Shown piece by piece: positions 1-7,213 of a DNA stretch of 20,520 bases. Numbering within the stretch: position 1 is the stretch's first letter; each line of letters opens with the position of its first letter. The notes beneath the pieces were generated by a model, which saw nothing but the letters and a program-made list of their open reading frames with translations, was not told the origin of the DNA and did no database searches. A program made the position numbers and the translations under genes. The DNA is from Phytoactinopolyspora endophytica (GTDB lineage: Bacteria; Actinomycetota; Actinomycetes; Jiangellales; Jiangellaceae): contig NZ_ML142862.1 in the NCBI RefSeq assembly GCF_004138495.1, positions 174,081 through 194,600 on the forward strand. Direction: 5' to 3'.

Positions 1-94
1 GCTGTCATTTGTGCACGACCCCGACCCTGTTGGGGCAGGCTGGTCTAGGCGGTAGGGCACACTGGTGGCACCGTCAGAACAGACCGGAGGAGCT

Positions 95-991
95 GTGCGC
101 ACGTTCACCGCAGTCGTGAACCCGCATGCGGGTACAGCGGGCTGGTCCCGGCGAGCCGTCGCGGCACGGCTGCATCCCGTGCTGGCCACGCTGAGCGACC
201 TCGGCGCCAAGGTGACCATTGAGCAAAGCCGCAGTCTCGAGCACGCCGTCGACCTCGCGACCGTGGCGGCCGAACGTGGCGATGTCGTCCTGGCGGCCGG
301 CGGCGACGGCACGGTCGGGGCCCTGGCCGCCGCCGTCATCCGGGCGGAGGGCGTGCTCGGGGTCATTCCCGTCGGACGCGGCAACGACTTCGCCCGCCAG
401 CTGAGCATCCCGGCCGAGCCCAGCGCGCTCGCCACGCTGCTGCACGACGCCGAGCCGAGCGCCGTCGACGTGATCGACGTCGAAGGCACGGTCGTCGTCG
501 GGAGCATGTACGCGGGGATCGACGCGGTAGCGAACGGCTACTTCAACCAGGCGAGAGTCCTCGGCGGGGCCGGCTACCACTACGCCGCGCTGCGAGCGCT
601 CGCCGGATGGCGGATGGTGTCCTACCGGGTGACCATCGACGGCACGCGACACGACGTCCGCGGTTACACGGTGGTCGTCGCGAACTCCGGGTACTTCGGC
701 AACGGGCGCCATGCCGCGCCGGACGCACGGGTGGACGACGGGCTACTCGATGTGATCGTCCTCACCGATGTGTCGCGCCGGGCGTTCATCGCCATCGCGA
801 TGCGGGAGCTCTACACCGGAGTCCACGTGAACCGGCCGGAAGTGCTGGTCTTCCGGGGGCGTGAGGTGAGTGTCGAAGCCGGCCGGACGATGCCCGTGGG
901 AGGAGACGGCGAGCTGATAGGAACACTCCCGGCGACGGCTCGGGTATTACCCGGCGCCCTGCGCGTGCTCAGCGGCCACCAGACCTCATAG
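95..991 (+). CDS. Diacylglycerol/YegS-family lipid kinase
   Basis: A cytoplasmic or membrane-peripheral lipid kinase, expected to phosphorylate diacylglycerol or a related lipid with ATP and so to recycle lipid for phospholipid synthesis. With this start it has 298 residues, the usual family length. Visible motifs are the N-terminal VVNPHAG (about residues 7-13), the nucleotide-binding GGDGTV (about 69-74), PVGRGNDFAR (about 92-101), and a C-terminal DDGLLDVIVL strand. I chose GTG 95 because GGAGGAG (86-92) precedes it and the NPxxG strand of this family normally lies close to the N-terminus. An in-frame GTG at 65 (308 aa) is the alternative and has only a weak AGGG upstream. The S9 peptidase gene begins 10 bp downstream, so the two may be cotranscribed. 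The true substrate cannot be read from sequence. Confidence 0.9.
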   Translation: MRTFTAVVNPHAGTAGWSRRAVAARLHPVLATLSDLGAKVTIEQSRSLEHAVDLATVAAERGDVVLAAGGDGTVGALAAAVIRAEGVLGVIPVGRGNDFARQLSIPAEPSALATLLHDAEPSAVDVIDVEGTVVVGSMYAGIDAVANGYFNQARVLGGAGYHYAALRALAGWRMVSYRVTIDGTRHDVRGYTVVVANSGYFGNGRHAAPDARVDDGLLDVIVLTDVSRRAFIAIAMRELYTGVHVNRPEVLVFRGREVSVEAGRTMPVGGDGELIGTLPATARVLPGALRVLSGHQTS

Positions 992-1001
992 AGTCACTCA
1001 G

Positions 1002-3164
1002 GTGACACACGACAGCCCGACTTCGCCGTATCCCTCCGCACCGAAGGGCGACGACGCCGACGTCCTGCACGGCGTCACCGCGCCGGACCCCTTCCGCGCC
1101 TTGGAGGACCCCGACTCGGACGAGACGCGCACATGGAGAGACGCTCAGGACACGCTCGTGGAGCGGCATCGTGAACGATGGACGTCACGCGAGACGTTCC
1201 GGCAGCGTCTCACCGAGCTGCTGCGTTCCGGCTCGGTCGGTGCCCCGGTCTGGCGCGGCGAGCGGAGCTTCCACTCCCGCCGTACGGCGGACCAAGAGCA
1301 CGCCGTCCTACTCACCACCGACCCGGACGGGACCGAGCGTGCGCTCATCGACCCGATGGCGATCGACCCCACCGGCACCACCACGCTCGACACCTGGCAG
1401 CCGTCGAAGGAGGGCGACCTCCTCGCCTACCAGCTGTCGGAAGGCGGCCGTGAGGAGTCGGTGGTCCGAGTTCTGGACGTATCCACCGGGGAGGTGGTCG
1501 ACGGACCTATAGACCGCGCACGATACTCACCCGTGGCCTGGCTGCCCGGCGGCAAGGCCTATTACTACGTGCGGCGTCTCGCGCCCGACCTGGTGCCCGA
1601 GGGTGAGGAGCAGTACCACCGGCGGGTCTTCCTGCACCGTCTCGGCACCGATCCGTCCACCGATGTGCAGATCTTCGGCGACGGCAAGGACAAATCAAGC
1701 TTCTACGGCGTCTCGGTCAGCCGGGACGGCCGGTGGCTGATCGTCTCGGTGCGGCAGGGAACGGCGCCTCGCCACGACATCTGGATGGCGGATCTGAACG
1801 ACGCCGATCCCGCCACACCCGATCTGCGACCGGTGATGGTCGGCCTCGACGCGCTGGCCGAACTGCACGTCGGACGGGACGGCAGGCTCTACGTTCTCAC
1901 CAACCTGGACGCGCCCCGCGGTCGGCTCGCCGTCGCCGATCCCACGACGCCCGCGCCAGAACACTGGCAGGACCTGTTGCCCGAGGATCCCACCGCGGTC
2001 CTCGAGGACTGCGCGATCCTCGACGGTCCCGAGCTCGACCGACCGGTGCTGCTGGCCACGTGGACGCGGCACGCGATCTCGGAGATCACCGTGCACGAGC
2101 TCGACACGGGGCGGCACGTACACACGCTGACGCTGCCCGGCCTCGGCAGCGTGGGCGGGCTGATCGAGCGGCCCGAGGGCGGGCACGAGGCATGGTTCGG
2201 CTACACCGACCACAGCACGCCGTCCTGCGTCCTCCGGTACGACGCTCGCACGAACACGATCGGCACATGGGCCACCAGCCCCGGCGCCGTCGAGCTCCCC
2301 CGTATCCGTTCCGAACAGGTCACCTACCGCTCCAAGGACGGCACCGAGGTGCGCATGATCATCCTCTCCCCGGCGGAGAGCGACGGCCATGCCGAGGCAG
2401 AGTCCGGCGACGTCCAGGCACCGTCCGTTCCAAGGCCCACCGTGCTCTACGGATACGGCGGCTTCAACATCTCGCTCACCCCGGCCTACTCCGCCAGCAC
2501 CCTGGCCTGGGTGGAAGCAGGTGGCGTCTGGGCCGTCGCCAACCTCCGCGGGGGTTCCGAAGAGGGCGAGGAGTGGCATCGTGCGGGGATGCGGGCGAAC
2601 AAGCAGAACGTCTTCGACGACTTCCACGCCGCGGCCGAGTACCTGATCGAGCAAGGCTGGACCACACCCGGCATGCTCGGGATCTCGGGTGGGTCGAACG
2701 GCGGACTGCTCGTCGGAGCCTCGCTCACACAGCATCCGGAGACGTTCCGCGCCGTGGCCTGCTCGGCACCGCTGCTGGACATGGTCCGCTATGAACTCTC
2801 CGGACTCGGCGCCCTGTGGACAGACGAGTACGGCACCGTCGCCGAGCCCGAGGAGTTCCACTGGCTGCTCGGCTACTCGCCGTATCATCACGTCAAGCCG
2901 GGTACTGAGTACCCCGCGGTACTGTTCACCGTGTTCGACGGGGACACGCGCGTGGACCCCATGCACGCCCGAAAGCTGGCCGCCGCGTTGCAGGACGCCA
3001 CGGCCGCAGACCCGGACCGCAGGCCGATCCTGATCCGTGCGGAGCGGGAGGTCGGGCACGGCGCGCGGGCGGTCTCCCGCACCGTAGACCTGGCGGCCGA
3101 CCAGCTCAGCTTCCTTGCTGCGCAGCTGGTACCGCCAACGAATGACTACGCGGACCACTCGTGA
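1002..3164 (+). CDS. S9 family peptidase (prolyl oligopeptidase type)
   Basis: A serine peptidase of clan SC, family S9A, expected to cut short peptides after proline in the cytoplasm, since no signal peptide is seen. The protein has 720 residues, matching full-length prolyl oligopeptidases. The N-terminus has the family's DPFRALEDPDSDETRTW segment (about residues 30-46), the middle (about 75-420) is the beta-propeller region, and the C-terminal third is the alpha/beta hydrolase. The triad is visible: Ser565 in GGSNGG, Asp648 in FDGDTRVDP and His686 in EVGHGARA. The GTG start at 1002 has no strong Shine-Dalgarno sequence but lies 10 bp after the lipid kinase stop, so translational coupling is likely. 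An in-frame 20-residue Glu/Ser/Pro-rich insert (about residues 462-482) just before the hydrolase domain looks like a loop. Oligopeptidase B is less likely on the motif pattern. Confidence 0.93.
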   Translation: MTHDSPTSPYPSAPKGDDADVLHGVTAPDPFRALEDPDSDETRTWRDAQDTLVERHRERWTSRETFRQRLTELLRSGSVGAPVWRGERSFHSRRTADQEHAVLLTTDPDGTERALIDPMAIDPTGTTTLDTWQPSKEGDLLAYQLSEGGREESVVRVLDVSTGEVVDGPIDRARYSPVAWLPGGKAYYYVRRLAPDLVPEGEEQYHRRVFLHRLGTDPSTDVQIFGDGKDKSSFYGVSVSRDGRWLIVSVRQGTAPRHDIWMADLNDADPATPDLRPVMVGLDALAELHVGRDGRLYVLTNLDAPRGRLAVADPTTPAPEHWQDLLPEDPTAVLEDCAILDGPELDRPVLLATWTRHAISEITVHELDTGRHVHTLTLPGLGSVGGLIERPEGGHEAWFGYTDHSTPSCVLRYDARTNTIGTWATSPGAVELPRIRSEQVTYRSKDGTEVRMIILSPAESDGHAEAESGDVQAPSVPRPTVLYGYGGFNISLTPAYSASTLAWVEAGGVWAVANLRGGSEEGEEWHRAGMRANKQNVFDDFHAAAEYLIEQGWTTPGMLGISGGSNGGLLVGASLTQHPETFRAVACSAPLLDMVRYELSGLGALWTDEYGTVAEPEEFHWLLGYSPYHHVKPGTEYPAVLFTVFDGDTRVDPMHARKLAAALQDATAADPDRRPILIRAEREVGHGARAVSRTVDLAADQLSFLAAQLVPPTNDYADHS

Positions 3165-3229
3165 TGTCCGCGCTGCGACGTTGAGGGCGCCATGTCTCTC
3201 AGACGAACACACGGACAAGCGGATAGCTC

Positions 3230-4402
3230 ATGACAATCTTCACACAAGACCAGATCGACGACGACCCGGATCGCTTCAGCGGCGAGTGGTGGGCAGACGT
3301 CCTCCTCGGCAACCCGCTGCAACTGATCGGGCTGATCTTGCTCGGGTTCGTGGTTCGGTATGTGCTTCACAAGGTCATCGACCGCGTCGTCACACGGGTA
3401 GCGGAGCATAAAGCGCCGACACAGGTTCTCGGTTCGGAGACTGCGGCGCGCGTCGTCTTCGGCAGTACCGGTGCCTATTCGGAACGGCGTGTCCAGCGGG
3501 TCCAGAGCATGGGGTCGCTGTCCAAGAGCACCTCGACGATCGTTATCGCCGCTGTCGTCATCTTCATGGGTCTAGACATCCTCGGGTATTCGATCGGGCC
3601 GGTACTCGCCTCGGCGGGCATCGTGGGGGTGGCCCTCGGTTTCGGCGCCCAGAATCTCGTGAAGGATTTCCTGGCGGGAATCGCCATGCTCGTCGAGGAC
3701 CAGTACGGCGTGGGCGACGTCATCGACATGGGCGAGGCATCGGGCGTGGTCGAGGAGGTCAGTCTGCGCGTCACCCGACTCCGCGGCATCGACGGCACAG
3801 TCTGGTACGTGCGCAACGGAGAGGTGATACGGATCGGCAACTCCAGCCAGGACTGGGCACGAGCGGTGATCGACGTCGGCGTCGCCTACGACTCGGACAC
3901 CGTCCGCGTCCGCCGGCTGCTGGAGGAGATCAGCCACGAGCTCGCCACCGAAGAGATCTGGAGCGATCTCATCGTGGAAGAGCCGGAGGTCTGGGGCGTC
4001 GAGGCGCTCAGTGCGGACAGCATCGTCGTCCGGCTGGTTGTCCAGACCAAGCCGCTGGAACAGTGGAAGGTCGCCCGCGAGCTGCGCGAACGGGTCAAGC
4101 GGCGGTTCGACGTCGAAGGCATCGAGATCCCGTTCCCGCAGCGTACGCTCTGGGTCCGGCAGGGAGCCGCAGTCGAGCCCGAGACCACCGGGGAGTCCGG
4201 CCGGGATATCGCCGGGCGCACGGCCGAGGCCTCCTCTCAACCGGCGCAGCCCGCGGCCGCGGTGGCCTCCGTGGCCACCGGCACCGATCGCGACGCACCG
4301 CCGCGCGGCGAGGAGACCGACGACACTTCAGCCGCCCCCACCGCGGACACACCGGAGGAACAGCAGCAGAAGGCTCAGCGCCCGCCCGCTCCCGAGGTCT
4401 GA
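3230..4402 (+). CDS. MscS-family mechanosensitive ion channel
   Basis: An inner-membrane small-conductance mechanosensitive channel of the kind that releases solutes on hypo-osmotic shock. It has 390 residues. Hydrophobic helices lie at about 31-47, 103-121 and 123-152. The last is the pore-lining TM3, recognisable by ASAGIVGVALGFGAQNLVKD with its Gly/Ala packing pattern, followed by GIAMLVEDQYGVGDVI, which leads into the cytoplasmic beta domain. The soluble alpha/beta vestibule runs to about 305. The last 80 or so residues are Pro/Ala/Glu-rich and look disordered, which is longer than the minimal MscS. The ATG at 3230 has only a weak GGA upstream. The gene sits 65 bp after the peptidase and is followed by a short hairpin. 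Confidence 0.92.
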   Translation: MTIFTQDQIDDDPDRFSGEWWADVLLGNPLQLIGLILLGFVVRYVLHKVIDRVVTRVAEHKAPTQVLGSETAARVVFGSTGAYSERRVQRVQSMGSLSKSTSTIVIAAVVIFMGLDILGYSIGPVLASAGIVGVALGFGAQNLVKDFLAGIAMLVEDQYGVGDVIDMGEASGVVEEVSLRVTRLRGIDGTVWYVRNGEVIRIGNSSQDWARAVIDVGVAYDSDTVRVRRLLEEISHELATEEIWSDLIVEEPEVWGVEALSADSIVVRLVVQTKPLEQWKVARELRERVKRRFDVEGIEIPFPQRTLWVRQGAAVEPETTGESGRDIAGRTAEASSQPAQPAAAVASVATGTDRDAPPRGEETDDTSAAPTADTPEEQQQKAQRPPAPEV

Positions 4403-4432
4403 TCCGGCTTCCCGGGGCGAACCCATGGAAAC

Positions 4433-4467
4433 GGTATGTATAGCAGGTATGTAGGGGCGCCCCCTAC
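4433..4467 (+). terminator. Candidate terminator hairpin after the MscS gene, preceded by a direct repeat
   Basis: GTAGGGG (4451-4457) and CCCCTAC (4461-4467) form a perfect 7-bp GC-rich stem with a 3-nt loop, 48 bp after the channel stop codon, followed by a short GTTT. Just before it, and overlapping its left arm by 3 nt, GGTATGTA occurs twice in direct orientation (4433-4440 and 4446-4453, 13-bp period). The hairpin would be a modest Rho-independent terminator. The direct repeat could be a protein-binding site or chance. Confidence 0.4.
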
Positions 4468-4573
4468 GATGTTTCGTGCCCAACCGACCGTAGGGATCAG
4501 CGTGCCCGCGATCTCGGCGCCTTAGCCTGGCGACCGACGATCCCGGCCGTCAGGCTGACTCATGATGCGACTG

Positions 4574-4579
4574 TAGGTT
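4574..4579 (+). promoter_or_regulatory. Candidate -10 box for the Pro/Gln-rich membrane protein gene
   Basis: TAGGTT fits the actinobacterial TANNNT -10 pattern and ends 11 nt before the GTG at 4591. No Shine-Dalgarno sequence lies in that gap, so a very short or leaderless mRNA is implied. I see no convincing -35 element. Confidence 0.3.
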
Positions 4580-4590
4580 ACCGTTCCGCC

Positions 4591-5904
4591 GTGACCGTTA
4601 ATCCAGAAGAACCACGAGAACAGGGCCAGACACCCGATCTGCCGCCGGATTCGCAAGACACTCACGTGTTCTACCCGCAGCAAGCGGAGACCGCGTACCC
4701 GCAAGAGCCGGCGCAAGAGGCAGGCCAGCAGCCCGATCCCCAGGCCGAGCCGTACCAGCAGGCGCCCTACGCGCCGGACCCGCAGGCGCCCTACGCGCCG
4801 GACCCGCAGGCGCCTTACGCGCCGGAGCAGTACGTTCAAGAGCCATACGCCCAGGGACCGTCCCAAGCTGAGCCGTACCCCCATGAAGCGCTGCCCTACG
4901 CGCCCGATGCGCAGCCCACACCGGACGCGCAGCCGTACTGGCAGCCGGCCGAGCAGCAGCCCCCGCCCCAGGACCCGTACGGGTCCTCGCCGGGCGGTCA
5001 GCAGCCCTACCCGCCGCAACCGGCACCAGGTTCGCAGGCCGCACCAGACCAGCAGCCATACCCGCAGCAACCGCCAGGGCAGCCACCGGTCGGCCCGCCA
5101 GGTCAGTACCCACCGGCAGGTCAGCAGCCATACCAGCAGCAGCCCCCCGCAGGGCAGCCGGCGCCGCCGTACGGGACTCCGCAGTACGGGGCTCAGCCGC
5201 AGCAGCCGTACCCGCAGCAACCACTGATGGGCCAGCAGCCGTACCCACAGGCCGGCTACCAGCAGCCCTATGGCCCGCCCGGTCAACCCGGACAGCCCGG
5301 CCCGCCTGGCCAGCCCGGACAACCGCCGTACGGGCCGCCGATGCAGCAGCACCCGCAGGGACCGCAGCAGTTCCCACCGGGCCGGCAGCCGTTCCCACAG
5401 CCCAACGGGCCAGGTCCGCGAGCTCGCGGACGTTCGAGCTCACAGGTCCCGATCTATGTGTCGGCCCTGCTGTTCGTTGCCTGCTCGGCTCTGTCGTTCA
5501 TCCTCGCCATCGCCGGCCGGGATCTGGATGAGACGACGGAGCCCGAGGTGCTCATCGCTCTCGTCGGATTCGCGTTCGTGGACGTGAACGACCCCACGAC
5601 AGACCCCGACTACATGATAGTGCTGACCATGATCGTCGCCGGGGTCACGCTGCTCGTAGCAATTCTGCAGATGATCCGGCTCTCCTTCGCCCGATTCCTC
5701 CTGGCCGGGATCGGTACGCTGCTCAGCATCTACTATGCCTACGCGTTGGTCGACACGCTCACCGGTGACCTCGCGCTCGAAGACTTCATCGGCCTGATCA
5801 TCGTGGCACTCGGGCTCTGGATCATCAGCACCATCGTCGTCATACTGCCGGTCACTGGGAACTCGATGAACCAGCACAAGCGGACATCTGCCGGCGTGGG
5901 CTGA
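4591..5904 (+). CDS. Pro/Gln/Tyr-rich multi-pass membrane protein of unknown function
   Basis: I cannot assign a function. The 437-residue protein has two parts. Residues 1 to about 280 are a low-complexity, probably disordered cytoplasmic region built from QQPYPQ-type runs. It includes an 8-residue unit (QAPYAPDP) repeated three times (about residues 57-80) and a short collagen-like Gly-X-Y run, GPP GQP GQP GPP GQP GQP (228-245). Residues from about 286 hold four predicted helices (about 286-307, 345-366, 369-391 and 401-423). Such Pro/Gln-rich heads on small membrane domains are common in actinobacteria and are often thought to mediate multivalent contacts. The GTG start follows a TANNNT -10 candidate and has no ribosome site. 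The gene is monocistronic as far as I can see and converges on osmC. Confidence 0.8.
   Translation: MTVNPEEPREQGQTPDLPPDSQDTHVFYPQQAETAYPQEPAQEAGQQPDPQAEPYQQAPYAPDPQAPYAPDPQAPYAPEQYVQEPYAQGPSQAEPYPHEALPYAPDAQPTPDAQPYWQPAEQQPPPQDPYGSSPGGQQPYPPQPAPGSQAAPDQQPYPQQPPGQPPVGPPGQYPPAGQQPYQQQPPAGQPAPPYGTPQYGAQPQQPYPQQPLMGQQPYPQAGYQQPYGPPGQPGQPGPPGQPGQPPYGPPMQQHPQGPQQFPPGRQPFPQPNGPGPRARGRSSSQVPIYVSALLFVACSALSFILAIAGRDLDETTEPEVLIALVGFAFVDVNDPTTDPDYMIVLTMIVAGVTLLVAILQMIRLSFARFLLAGIGTLLSIYYAYALVDTLTGDLALEDFIGLIIVALGLWIISTIVVILPVTGNSMNQHKRTSAGVG
4759..4830 (+). repeat. Three 24-bp tandem repeats inside the Pro/Gln-rich gene
   Basis: Units start at 4759, 4783 and 4807. The first two are identical and the third differs by a C to T (cgcctt for cgccct) and at its 3' end. 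Each encodes QAPYAPDP or a close variant. The period is a multiple of three, so copy-number change would keep the frame. Confidence 0.9.
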
Positions 5905-6009
5905 ATTCAACGATCACCGGCACCCGCCGACAAAGGTCCACGCCTCACAGCGCCGGCCACAGTGCCGGCAGGACTCGAGGCATCGGTCACCTCGTGCCCT
6001 GGAGACGTT

Positions 6010-6048
6010 GGGGTGTGTCGTGGTTGCTATCACTCCACGACACACCCC
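6010..6048. terminator. Perfect 14-bp inverted repeat between convergent genes
   Basis: GGGGTGTGTCGTGG (6010-6023) pairs perfectly with CCACGACACACCCC (6035-6048) around an 11-nt loop. It lies between the 3' ends of the + strand membrane-protein gene and the - strand osmC gene, so it most likely serves as a bidirectional terminator. No U-tract follows on either strand, which is common for actinobacterial hairpin terminators. The rest of the 207-bp gap (5905-6111) holds a minor GCCGGC pair (5952-5957, 5964-5969) and a 6-bp stem (6095-6110) directly after the osmC stop. Confidence 0.65.
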
Positions 6049-6111
6049 GTCGTCTATCGCCCGGCTATCGAAGCTCCACGGCTACCCGGCCGTCGAGATC
6101 CTTCGATCTCA

Positions 6112-6537
6112 TCAAGCGAGTGCGGCGTCAAGCGTGATGGTCGTGCCGGTCAATGCCTGGCTGACCGGGCAGCCTTCCTTCGCGGCCTCAGCGGCGGCGA
6201 CGAAGTCCTCTTCCGAGATGCCCGGGACGACGCCCCGGACGGTGATCTTGATGCCGGTGATCCCCTCACCCGGCTGGAACGTCACGTCAGCGCTGGTGTC
6301 CAGCGACGTGGCCGGCGTTCCCGCCTTGGCCAGGCCGTTGGAGAACGCCATGGAGAAGCACGACGAGTGCGCCGCCGCGATGAGCTCCTCGGGCGACGTC
6401 TTTCCGCCTGGCTCCTCGGCGCGGGCCGGCCACGAGACGTCGTATGTGCCGAGCCCGGACGACTGAAGCGTGACCTTGCCGGCCCCCTCGAACAGGGTTC
6501 CTTCCCAGCGGGTCGAAGCGGTGCGGGTAGTGGCCAT
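6112..6537 (-). CDS. osmC: OsmC-family peroxiredoxin
   Basis: A cytoplasmic thiol-dependent peroxidase that reduces organic hydroperoxides. With the ATG at 6537 it has 141 residues, the normal family size. The two redox cysteines are both present: Cys60 in AAAHSSCFSMAFS, typical of the OsmC rather than the Ohr branch, and Cys123 in KEGCPVSQAL. The start was chosen because AAGGA lies 7 nt upstream and the protein then begins with the family-like MATTRTASTRWEG. A longer frame to 6609 adds residues unlike the family. It diverges from the haemoglobin gene glbO across a 187-bp region containing a 28-bp dyad, which suggests shared redox or respiratory control. Confidence 0.92.
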   Translation of the reverse strand: MATTRTASTRWEGTLFEGAGKVTLQSSGLGTYDVSWPARAEEPGGKTSPEELIAAAHSSCFSMAFSNGLAKAGTPATSLDTSADVTFQPGEGITGIKITVRGVVPGISEEDFVAAAEAAKEGCPVSQALTGTTITLDAALA

Positions 6538-6640
6538 GGTGAGTCCTTTCCCAAAGTCTGACGTGAACGAACGACTCCATCCTGCCCTGCGTAGGTGAAG
6601 CACCCGCAACAGGGCTTCGCATCCGTTCCCAACCGAACGA

Positions 6641-6668
6641 CATGGTGGCCGTGGTCACGACCACCATG
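6641..6668. promoter_or_regulatory. 28-bp dyad in the osmC/glbO divergent promoter region
   Basis: CATGGTGGCCGTG (6641-6653) is the reverse complement of CACGACCACCATG (6656-6668) at 12 of 13 positions, with a 2-bp centre. It lies 57 bp before the glbO start and 103 bp before the osmC start. Size and symmetry fit a dimeric repressor or activator site serving both genes. A cruciform or mRNA hairpin is the alternative. I do not recognise the motif as that of a named regulator. Confidence 0.5.
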
Positions 6669-6724
6669 CATACTCCTTCGGCTTTCCCGGGCCACGTTTC
6701 GCAAGACGCCGGGAGATGGGGACA

Positions 6725-7123
6725 ATGGAGTGTGTGACTACCCGAGTGGACAACTTCTACGACGCCGTCGGCGGAGCCGAGACCTTCGCCCGCCTCGTCC
6801 GCCGCTTCTACGAGGGCGTGGCGGAGGACCCTGAACTCCGGGCGCTCTACCCGGAGGAGGATCTCGGACCGGCGGAAGAGCGCCTGCGGATGTTCCTCGA
6901 ACAGTACTGGGGAGGTCCGACCACCTACTCCGACCAGCGCGGACACCCTCGGCTGCGGATGCGGCACGTTCCGTTCAAAGTCAATCCCGCGGCCCGCGAT
7001 CGGTGGCTGCACCACATGAAGATCGCGGTCGACGAGCTCGAGCTGGCCCCGGTGTACCGCGACACGCTCTGGGACTACCTCGAGCGAGCCGCGCACTCCA
7101 TGGTGAACACCTTCGAGGACTGA
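6725..7123 (+). CDS. glbO: Group II truncated haemoglobin (GlbO type)
   Basis: A haem protein that binds oxygen and other diatomic ligands, and in mycobacteria is linked to aerobic respiration at the membrane. It has 132 residues from ATG 6725. It carries the GlbO core [20 protein letters not shown] and the diagnostic residues Tyr29 (B10), Tyr42 (CD1), proximal His81 (F8) and Trp94 (G8). All are offset by six from my recollection of M. tuberculosis GlbO (23, 36, 75, 88). Several in-frame starts are possible (ATG 6716, ATG 6725, GTG 6734). ATG 6716 directly abuts GGGAG, leaving no room for a ribosome site, whereas 6725 has that GGGAG 9 nt upstream. The alpha-glucosidase gene follows in the same direction after 90 bp, the same order as in mycobacteria. 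Confidence 0.95.
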   Translation: MECVTTRVDNFYDAVGGAETFARLVRRFYEGVAEDPELRALYPEEDLGPAEERLRMFLEQYWGGPTTYSDQRGHPRLRMRHVPFKVNPAARDRWLHHMKIAVDELELAPVYRDTLWDYLERAAHSMVNTFED

Positions 7124-7199
7124 GATTCGCGGTATCCGCGGCCTTCGCTGTGAGGCAGTCCACATAGCGATAGGGATCGCATCGCCGCCTGGACCGTCA

Positions 7200-7213
7200 T
7201 AAGCTGGCGGCTC
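7200..7213 (+). promoter_or_regulatory. Leaderless promoter -10 box for aglA
   Basis: TAAGCT (7200-7205) matches TANNNT and ends 8 nt before the GTG at 7214, placing the transcription start at or next to the start codon. There is no Shine-Dalgarno sequence between them. No clear -35 is visible. Between glbO and here are two small stems (CGCGG/CCGCG near 7127-7139 and GCGAT/ATCGC at 7167-7180). Confidence 0.5.

Noticed and set aside
1695..3218. Long open frame (507 aa) on the - strand opposite the S9 peptidase
   Set aside because: It mirrors a strong catalytic-triad gene, has no recognisable motif and is a usual shadow of GC-rich coding DNA.
4759..5325. Repeats resembling a CRISPR or minisatellite
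   Set aside because: The units are in frame, coding, adjacent and without spacers, so they are protein repeats.
4522..5443. Two - strand frames rich in Arg/Leu or Ala/Gly opposite the Pro/Gln-rich gene
   Set aside because: They are antisense readings of low-complexity repeats. The + strand has the membrane helices and a promoter candidate.
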